Source: Pelargonium cotyledonis (lineage: Eukaryota; Streptophyta; Magnoliopsida; Geraniales; Geraniaceae). From it: 27,025 nt of DNA. The stretch spans positions 1 to 27,025 of the forward strand of contig JAYMTA010000548.1 in assembly GCA_036897625.1 (NCBI GenBank), given 5' to 3'. Positions within the stretch are counted from its first letter, which is position 1, and every line of letters starts with the position of its first letter. Made by a program: the position numbers and the translations under genes. Shown piece after piece: positions 19,831 to 27,025 of this stretch. A model generated the notes under the pieces. It was not told the origin of the DNA, ran no database searches, and worked only from the letters and a program-made list of their open reading frames with translations.

Positions 19831-22800
19831 ATGGAGGAACACAAATGTAGTAGCACTATTGATCATCACACACATGCTTTGCACAACCAACAACAGCAAC
19901 AAGATGATGATCTAGAAAAGGAATTGGAGGGTCTAGAGGAGCTCAAGAGAACCATCTCTTGCCATCCTCTATACACACTCTTGCTCAAGACTCACCTTGA
20001 TTGCTTGAAGGTAACAACAACATACCATGCTTTGTTGCCATTTTAACCCATTCTTGTCGTGTGATTCTTCGTTCTTCTCGGTTCTTTTGCTATAGGTCGG
20101 GCTTGGCGATCATGCGAGCCACGTTACGGGTGAGAAGATTCCTACAGAAAACGAAAACAACCCTACGAATGTGAGCATTCAAGGCCGGACAGAACTTGAT
20201 TGTTTCATGGTAAAGTACTTTCTATACCTATCATGTTCATCTTATATAGGTAGAATTTAGAGTAACAAATCGAGTCTAGGATGTTTTTTCAAACAAAAGA
20301 TTTGAGTTTCAGATAGGAATATGCTGATCCTAAACCTACTTGAACCCTAGACTAGAAGCAAGGAACAAATGAGCTAAGTAAATGTAGAGCAAATCTACTA
20401 GTAGTACATCAACAACAAGAAGCAACAATCAAATGTTAAGCAAATGTGCATATTATTCTCTCTCTCTCTCTCTCTCTCTAAAACTAAATGAAATGATCCA
20501 CAACCCATTTATGTGAAACCTTAGAAGGAAATGGATAATTATGAATAGCTAACACACAGTATTGATCACAAACATATAACTAACCTAAAGAATTTTCAGT
20601 GATGCTTTGACTAAGCTTAAGTTTAGTCACCCTTTTTGTTAGTAACCCGTTAACTCAAGATGAAAAACTATGTTAAATAGGATTATCATGCAATTAGAGG
20701 TCTCATGCAAGACATGTCATGAAAGCAAATGTGTAATATTATGCTAAAACTGACTGACAGAATGGGGTGACTAAACGTAAGGTTAGTTACGTGTTTGTGG
20801 GCATAATCACGGGTTAGTTTTTAGTAATTCCGCTCACAACCCATTTCGGGAAACTTTAAAAGAAAACAACCCTCATGAATATTATGCTAAAACTAACCAA
20901 CAGAATGGGGTGACTAAACTTAAGGTTAGTTAAATGTATGTAGGCAAAATCAAGGGTTAGCTTTTCGTAATTACACTCACAACCCGTTTCAGGAAACTTA
21001 AAAAGAAAACAGCCCACATGAATCATATCCAACACCATGAAAGTGTTAACCTTTCTACACTGATAGATTGTTCCATTTCTACCAACCAGAGACCTTCTCA
21101 GCATATATAACTTTCAGCTGTTTGTTATGTATAAAATTATATAGATATAATACCAAGAAAAACCAGAGTTGATGTTGATTAGTCTATTTGATTCCCTAAA
21201 ACTTGGATGGGATGGTCTAAAGAGTAAGTGTAAAAGTGAAGTCAAATCTAGTAAGAGGTAGAGATTGGAGCTCAAGAGTATTTTTTATTGCTTTATTCAG
21301 AAACAACTCTGGTTGATAAAAAGACATGACCTATATGTCTTGTTGGCTTGTTCTTGATTTGCTCTTTCTTTCTCCTTATTATAGGAAAATTTCTTTGCTT
21401 CAAGTTTCAACTTCCACCTATGACTATACCTGACAACGTGGGTCGCGGGCCTAAACGGGCCGGACCAAAAACATGTTTTTGTCGGATAACTTTTTGTCAG
21501 TTCTAACATGTCTCGTCACTTACTGAAAAGGGATAGTAGAAACTAGGAAGTATGAACACGTGAGTTTTTTGTCCTGTCCTTTGCTTCAAGTTTCAACTTT
21601 CTCCCACATGTGACTATACCTGGCTATGCAGACCGGGCCTAAACGGGCGGGTAAAAAACGCACGTTGTTGTTTTAATTGGGCAACTTTTCGTTTGTCCTA
21701 ACATGTCTCGTTACTCAATGGATAACTTTAGAGCCAATAAAAAGTTACAAAATACAAAACTTGTGAGTTTTTTTTTACCCAGCGCAATAGGCCGGCAGCC
21801 CAAATTCCTAGGTCTACCTATGACCTCTCAGAATTTGTGCCCTTCAAAATATGTTCTTTTGCCTCCTTTTTCTTTCTCTGTTTTTTTATAGTTTGTTTCA
21901 AGTTCATAAGAAAGTGACATGACCTAGGCAATATATACTTTATCAAATACATACATATATATGCTTCTGCAATCCTCATCTCTCACTTTTTTTTAGATTC
22001 TGTCACTCTCATGTTTGTCTATTATTTTAAATTTTAATCCCTAAATTGAACAAAATTATAGTTTTACACTCCTATTAATATTCCGACGCCAAAAACTTCA
22101 AACTTTTTGATATTCTTGGGCCGAAATTTGAACTTGTTTTTCTTTTTCATTCTCTCAATTTCTCCAACTTTCATCTCCTTCTAAATTAACTAGCTCTATA
22201 TCTCACTTTATCATCATTATATATCATAATCATCATCTTCTTTTCTCTTTTTGATCAGCAAATCATCATCTTCTTCTACTAAATGTTTTTTGTTTTAACA
22301 TGAAAAACTTACCTCAAACTATAACAAACAAATACAAAACAGAAAAAGATTTCGGGGCAAGAATTTGGAAAATTTTGTTTAGCGTTGGAATCTTTGTAGA
22401 GGGGTAAAACTACAATTTCCTCAGTTCAAGGTTTAGAAAATTAAAACAAGTAAGATATGGACTAATTTATAGTAAAATATGAAAGTCGAGAGGGTGTAGA
22501 AGTATTTGAGTATTTGACCCATGTATATTATATGTGTGCATGCTCGTGTGCGATTGGTGTCATTTGTTAGGCATAGCTACAAAGAGTTATTAAGATCAAG
22601 CAAGCAAGCCTAATTTTCACAATCTTCTATTTAACATTTTGTTTTCTTGGTGTGATTCAATGTAACATGTACAACAAAAATGAGCAGGAAGCGTATTGTT
22701 TAGCATTAAGCAAGCTGAAAGAAGAAATCCAAGTACCTCAGAGAGAATCAATGGCGTTCATCGACGACATGTATTCCCAACTCAATGAGCTCACGAAACC

Positions 22801-22840
22801 CACTGCTTCTCAACCCTCTGCCATGCCCTCCGGTGAGTGA
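19831..22840 (+). CDS. KNATM: KNATM-like MEINOX protein without homeodomain
   Basis: Three exons, 19831-20010, 20096-20209 and 22688-22840, join in phase 0 to encode 148 residues. An in-frame TAA at 19825 fixes the start. Residues ~25-44 are an acidic, coiled-coil-like stretch (DDDLEKELEGLEELKRTI). A KNOX1 half follows (ISCHPLYTLLLKTHLDCLKVG, about 44-64), then a variable linker. The KNOX2 core LDCFMEAYCLALSKLKEEI...MAFIDDMYSQLNEL spans about 94-136. No ELK or homeodomain follows: only 460 bp remain before the stop of a gene on the other strand. Arabidopsis KNATM has this same architecture, binds BELL partners through MEINOX, and modulates leaf polarity and other TALE functions. That role is inferred here. 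A GTGAGT donor overlaps the stop, so a longer splice form is possible. Intron 2 is 2478 bp. Confidence 0.85.
20456..20479 (+). repeat. CT microsatellite in KNATM-like intron 2
   Basis: An uninterrupted CT dinucleotide run of about 12 units. Likely length-variable between individuals. Confidence 0.85.
20500..21020 (+). repeat. Tandem 143-bp repeats in KNATM-like intron 2
   Basis: ATTATGCTAAAACT starts near-identical units at about 20738 and 20881 (period 143), each with ACAGAATGGGGTGACTAAAC, AAGGTTAGTTA, GGGTTAG, and CTCACAACCC followed by GGAAACTT. An older, more decayed relative precedes them (CCACAACCCATTTATGTGAAACC at about 20500 and TGACTAAGCTTAAGTTTAG at about 20608). Confidence 0.7.
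21390..21760 (+). repeat. Diverged direct duplication, about 190 bp, in KNATM-like intron 2
   Basis: GCTTCAAGTTTCAACTTCCACC near 21396 and GCTTCAAGTTTCAACTTTCTCC near 21582 open two related units. Each contains TGACTATACCTG, CGGGCCTAAACGGGC, CTAACATGTCTCGT and, near the end, a GTGAGTTTTTT block. The units are clearly related but have many substitutions. Confidence 0.6.
22025..22448. mobile_element. MITE-like inverted-repeat element in KNATM-like intron 2
   Basis: About 50 bp at the left (22025-22074; AATCCCTAAATTGA, ATTATAGTTTTAC) and about 50 bp at the right (22398-22448), read in reverse (AAATTGTAGTTTTACCCC), form imperfect terminal inverted repeats around 320 bp of AT-rich sequence. No reading frame. 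Exact ends and target duplication are unclear. Confidence 0.5.
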
Positions 22841-23093
22841 ATCATAGCTGGTATCATCATTCAAGCAAGAAAAATTAGAACCCTGACTTGATATAATATG
22901 TTGTAACCGATATATTCATTACCTTCTGTGGCAAGTGAACAAGCTTTTTTACCGTTCTTTATTTTTCCCTGTAACAAGAACTCTCCAAAACATTACACTG
23001 TAAAATTAACGAGGAATTGCAGATCGAGAAGTGAAAGCTAAAATCATCCAAGAAACTGAAATTGATACGTGTTATTCAACAGAAACTTATTAA
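22833..23093 (+). other. Possible alternative last intron and exon of the KNATM-like gene
   Basis: GTGAGT at 22833-22838 is a strong donor that would remove the stop codon at 22838. An acceptor AATTGCAG ends at 23022, and the exon from 23023 stays open in the right phase for 22 full codons to TAA at 23091-23093. This gives about 169 residues with the tail DREVKAKIIQETEID. Speculative without transcripts. Confidence 0.3.
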
Positions 23094-23148
23094 CATCCCA
23101 TTACACAACCCAAGAGAAACAGCACAAAGCAATGATTTTAGAGAATTG

Positions 23149-23205
23149 AGATGGGGAACTGGTCAGGTAGTATCTTGGTAAACTTTATTTACGAGTTCCC
23201 CATCT
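23149..23205 (-). terminator. PYD1 poly(A) signal inside a perfect 12-bp inverted repeat
   Basis: AGATGGGGAACT (23149-23160) and AGTTCCCCATCT (23194-23205) are exact inverted copies separated by 33 nt. The loop contains, on the minus strand, AATAAA (23184-23189), which lies 112 nt after the PYD1 stop. The minus-strand signal suits PYD1 3'-end formation. The hairpin role is inferred. Confidence 0.5.
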
Positions 23206-23300
23206 TTTTGCTAGTTACAAGAGTCTAGAGACAAATATCGAAGCATTTGTGTTTTGATCTAAGATTTTAACATTACTTCAACTTACAAAACACGGGTTTT

Positions 23301-26300
23301 TCAATTAGAAACCATGCTCTCAGTCTCTGTCACAAACCCGTCCCCGGTCCAGTCTTTGTCGGATTGCAAGCCTTTCTTGATAGCTTTTCTTTGTTGAATT
23401 GCCTCTTGTTGCCTTCTTACCAAATCGGTGTGAGTCGTGAAATACTGCAGAGAAGCCCTGTAAAGAGAACCCGCGTGCATAAAGTGTAATGTTAGGATAA
23501 ATTTATCAGGAAAATTCTGATACTTTTTGTGTTCACACAGATTTTGCTATCCAATATACATTAACGTACCCTCTAAAATCTTCTATTGTTGAGAAATTGT
23601 GCATTCTCATGAAGTCCTCCAGCTCAGTACAAAGTTTCTTCACGAGGCCATATCCGTGCATCATAACGCCAGTACAGACCTACAGACAAAAGTCAATCGT
23701 TTCAATACATTCACATATAAAACTGAAACATTAAAGAAGAAGCTAAGATTAGATACAGAATAAACAAATGTTTTATCAGGATTGGGCAAGATCCAACTGT
23801 TGCACAAGCAATTGTAACAACTATACTGGCATAAGCCATTTTGTACAGGCGTAGGATCATTTCAAGAATACATCATACCATCAGCACATGCCAAAAAGAA
23901 AGAATTCTTTATCAATATGACTTGAAAACAAATATAATTACTGTATACAATAAAACTATGCGTAAATGCTGAGAGACACCAGTTCAATGGGAAAATATAT
24001 ATCTCCAAGAAAAGAAAAGAAAGAAAAACAAGGTTGATATAAATTTTCCCACAGTGCATGGATAAACTTAGGCAGCGTTTTGATTGTAATTTTTGTTTAG
24101 AAATGGATTCTCATTCTTCATGTTTGGATTATAACTTTTCGTTCATGAAAATGGTTTGAAACGGGAATCTCATTTCCATTTTGATTCTTGATTCCCGTTC
24201 TGATTATGAACTTTTTAACCCAAACGCTGCACTAGTAACTCTAGATTCTAGAATTAGAACTTCATGGTCAGAGAGAAACAGATAATTAGCAAGAAGAAAC
24301 CCACAAAAGGAAAGGAACAGAGACGTATCAAAGTTAATTAGCTGAATTATTTACGACATGATAGAAATAACAACAGAGAGATCTATCAACTGCGTAGAAA
24401 TAAAAAGTGACAATAACGGTTTGATCCTAGAGCACACAAAAAACTAATCAATTATCCAGTCTTACCTGAACGGTATTTGCTCCAAGAAGAATGAATTCAG
24501 CAGCATCATCACCAGTCTCAACGCCTCCAATACCAGAAAGTGAACAGTCTGTATCTCCGAATTCTGCCTTCATCATCTTTGAAATACTCATCACTTTTCC
24601 AAGTGCAATAGGATGGACTGCCTTTGAAGAATACCCTCCGGGAGTTGAGTATCTGACAGAAAATATTAGATAATAATTGTTCATAAGCTATCTGAAATGA
24701 ATTATAAGTCCATACAAAAGCTCGTTTTGCTCAGTTTAAGAATACAAACCCCTCGACACAGGGCTCGGGATGTAAGGTTTTGAGATTGATTCCCATCACG
24801 CTCATAATAGTGTTAATAGCAGCTATCCCCTCGCTTCCTGTTCTTAGAGCCACCCTAGCCGGCTACAAAGAAAAAGAAGATAAACATAACTTGTACATAA
24901 GAACTAAACCAAAAGTTGAAGTACGTGATAACAAATGATGCCTAATTCTTCGAACAATACATTAGAGGGAAACGAAGAGAAAATATGAAAAGTAGATGTT
25001 TATAACTCTTTGGCCACGTGATTTTGCCGAGTACAATTTGTGTTACAATGGCTAACTTGTAACAAGTGTACCCAAAAAAAACGTCCCTCACAAAAACTCT
25101 ATGTGAGGAAAGTAACATATTCCAACACTTTTATCCTCAGATCACCAAAGCAGTCCAATAAATGGTACAAATGTATAATATCCATTTCTAAACAAGTATG
25201 CAAAAGTTTCCTGATTAGCATTTTCGTCATCAGATCAGATGGTAATGAGATAGGAGTTAAAATCTAACGGGAACCACTCTTCACTTTAACGTTCATCTCA
25301 ATTTGAATAATGTATTGTTCAAGCTGAAGAAAAAAAATATATCAAGGAGAGAGGCGCACAAGTCAAAAACACGAATCACACTTTTTACTACATGTCACTA
25401 GTCAAACTCATATTACAAATGCAAACAAGCATTCTCATGAATCAAATACAAAACAATCTTTATATGTATATACTCATTCGAAACCAATAACAAGATTACG
25501 ATGACTAGAGAAGCAAAGGAACAAGATAGTAAGCACACCTCTGTAATGTCAGTGATGTTAGGAGTCATCTTTGCCCAAACAGGGACAGTAGCTTTTGCAT
25601 TTACCCATCCGCACACCTCTTCCAACAATGCACAGTCCTGCCCGACAGCTGCACCCATTTTACGCTCTGGCATGCCATGAGGGCATGAGAAGTTGACCTC
25701 AATTGCATCCTATAGAACAATGCAAAAATATATTAAAACATGACCAAAGTTCTGTATTTTGTTATGTTATAAACAAATTAAACATATAGGTGCAGCTTAC
25801 AATCCCAGTTTGCTCAACGCGGTCGATAAGTTCCTCCCATGCTGCCTTGTCATACTCTTCCATGATTGATGCAATGAGAATCCTATCGGGATACTCCTCC
25901 TTCAACTGCCTGAATTCTTTCAACATAGTTTCAAGAGGTCGATCACTGATGAGCTCAATGTTTTCCCATCCAATAATTGTCCCTTTTGCCGAGCCATTTC
26001 CACCAGCTCGAAGCTTAGCATACCTTGGAGTTACATTTATAACTTTTCCTGCATCTAGTGACACCTAAATAGAAACAAATTGAAGATCATAAACTGAAAC
26101 TTTTTTACATGGAAACAAGAAGTAAAACACACATGAAATTCAATATATACAAGAAAATAATGAAACTATGAACAAAAATAAAACCCATATCATGTTAACC
26201 ACAAATCACAATTGAGGACAAAAAAATTCTACCCATGAAATGAAAACAAGAAACAAAAGCACCCATTTGGCCATTTCCATTACTTCCAAAGAAAAATAGT

Positions 26301-27025
26301 GACACCCAAACAGAACCCAATTGAAGATATATGAAACTATGAACAAAAATCAAACCCATATCATGTTAACCACAAATCACAATTGAGTACAATTAGTTTC
26401 TACCAATGAAATGAAAACAAGAAACAAAAACACCCATTTAGCCATTTCCATTACTTCCAAAGAAAAACTGTGACACCTAAACAGAACCAAATTGAAGATC
26501 AAAACTCACTTTTTCCCTTGGAAACAAGAGTGCAACACTCATAACATTCAACACAAGAAAACTACGAACAAAAATCAAACCCATATTATATTATGGACTA
26601 CAAATCACATTGAGGGCAATCAATCTCCAGCTTCAATTAATTCTGATATTTATATTTTCATTTTATTTCATAAAACTAAAACTTCTACCCATGAAATGAA
26701 AAGAAGTAACAAAAGAAGCCATTTGTTCATTCCCATTACTTCCAAAGAAACACTCAATTTTTCTAGCTCCAGTTCTGAAATTAAAATAGAAAAACAATAT
26801 CTTTATAAAAACTAAAACTAGGGAAAATTAAAAAGAAAAGCTCACAGTTTTGGCGATGACAGCTCCCCAACCTTCATCAAAAGCTCTCTTCATGACGGTG
26901 TAGTTGGTCCCAGGAGGACCCGACCCAATCACGAACGGGTTGGGCATTTTCAACCCATTAACAGTGACACTGAGATCGGGCTCCGTCTGAGAAGCAAAGA
27001 CCCGGAACCCAACTCTGCTGGGACG
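23301..27025 (-). CDS. PYD1: Dihydropyrimidine dehydrogenase, chloroplastic, N-terminus cut by the window edge
   Basis: Seven minus-strand exons, in gene order: 27025-26846, 26064-25801, 25709-25539, 24862-24750, 24652-24466, 23679-23570 and 23457-23301. All introns are GT-AG, phases agree, and the product is 393 residues to the stop. Plant PYD1 is about 425 residues, so about 30, part of the transit peptide and the start codon, lie beyond the window. The enzyme reduces uracil and thymine with NADPH in the first step of pyrimidine breakdown, in plastids. Visible are the N-terminal barrel region (VNGLKMPNPFVIGSGPPG), the catalytic loop NFSCPHGMPER with its Cys at fragment residue 157, AKMTPNITDI, and the FMN-phosphate region SGIGGVETGDDAAEFILLG. 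Unlike the long animal enzyme, the plant form has only the dehydrogenase barrel, as here. The C-terminus ends TESMVSN. Introns 1, 3 and 5 exceed 650 bp, and intron 1 is repeat-filled. Confidence 0.95.
24071..24230. mobile_element. 160-bp MITE in PYD1 intron 5
   Basis: It starts GGCAGCGTTTTGATT at 24071 and ends AACCCAAACGCTGC at 24230, which reversed reads GCAGCGTTTGGGTT. The terminal inverted repeats are therefore about 14 bp with two mismatches. The inside is non-coding, with further weak inverted similarity (GGGAATCTCATTTCC against ATTCCCGTTCTG). CAGCGTTTGG-type ends are typical of abundant plant MITEs. TAG occurs next to both ends, but I cannot establish a clear target duplication. Confidence 0.65.
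24863..25538 (-). other. PYD1 intron 3, no other feature seen
   Basis: A 676-bp GT-AG intron (donor GTGTGC, acceptor TTTGTAG). AT-rich, with no inserted element or reading frame I can support. Confidence 0.6.
26059..26755 (-). repeat. Three-copy tandem repeat spanning the PYD1 intron 1 / exon 2 border
   Basis: On the plus strand, units begin GTGACACC(T/C)AAA at 26059, 26299 and 26470 (steps 240 and 171). They continue with a CAGAACC(C/A)AATTGAAGAT-like block, TATGAACAAAAAT(C/A)AAACCCATAT, CACAAATCAC, ATGAAATGAAAACAAG, GCCATTTCCATTACTTCC and AAAGAAAAA. The middle unit lacks about 70 bp near its start, and the third is most diverged. The unit edge includes the first bases of exon 2 and its splice acceptor. 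Confidence 0.75.

Noticed and set aside
26492-26815. Open frame on the plus strand near the right end
   Set aside because: It lies in the repeat-filled PYD1 intron 1, is Lys/Thr/Asn-rich by base composition and has no family similarity.
1-27025. tRNA, rRNA, CRISPR array or bacterial-type operon
   Set aside because: I scanned for cloverleaf-type boxes, regular short direct repeats with spacers and compact co-directional genes. None was found, and the content is typical plant nuclear DNA.

Overview
This window is nuclear DNA from a flowering plant, most likely a eudicot. It is AT-rich. The genes are split by GT-AG introns, every gene belongs to a plant family, and the spaces between genes are packed with degenerate short transposable elements and tandem duplications. 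I cannot name the species.

Layout: 1-7360 is gene-free and repeat-rich. It holds several inverted-repeat (MITE-like) elements and two copies of a TAGAGGC-ended element. 7360-11736 (+) is an NF-X1-type zinc-finger gene (NFXL1) with an intron in its 5' UTR and an intronless 1103-codon reading frame. 12821-17445 (+) is a ten-exon HAK/KUP/KT potassium transporter of 796 residues. It departs from the family at several conserved positions, including an Arg in place of the TM1 Asp. 17446-19600 is a repeat-bearing intergenic stretch. 19831-22840 (+) is a three-exon KNATM-like gene: it has KNOX1 and KNOX2 (MEINOX) regions but no homeodomain, and intron 2 is 2.5 kb and full of repeats. 23301-27025 (-) is dihydropyrimidine dehydrogenase (PYD1). 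It has seven exons and is cut at the right edge inside the transit peptide.

The four genes show no operon-like logic. NFXL1, the transporter and the KNATM-like gene are in tandem on the plus strand. KNATM and PYD1 are tail to tail with only 460 bp between their stop codons. All exon junctions below were read by eye: splice sites, reading phase and family similarity agree, but no transcript evidence was available.

Most interesting observations: (1) a HAK transporter lacking the TM1 aspartate linked to proton coupling, with further changes in normally invariant motifs; (2) a homeodomain-less TALE gene with a possible alternative last exon; (3) tandem repeats in PYD1 intron 1 that carry copies of the exon-2 splice acceptor; (4) a miniature LTR-like element sitting just before the last transporter exon; (5) a perfect 12-bp inverted repeat around the PYD1 poly(A) signal. 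No wholly new multi-gene system is evident.
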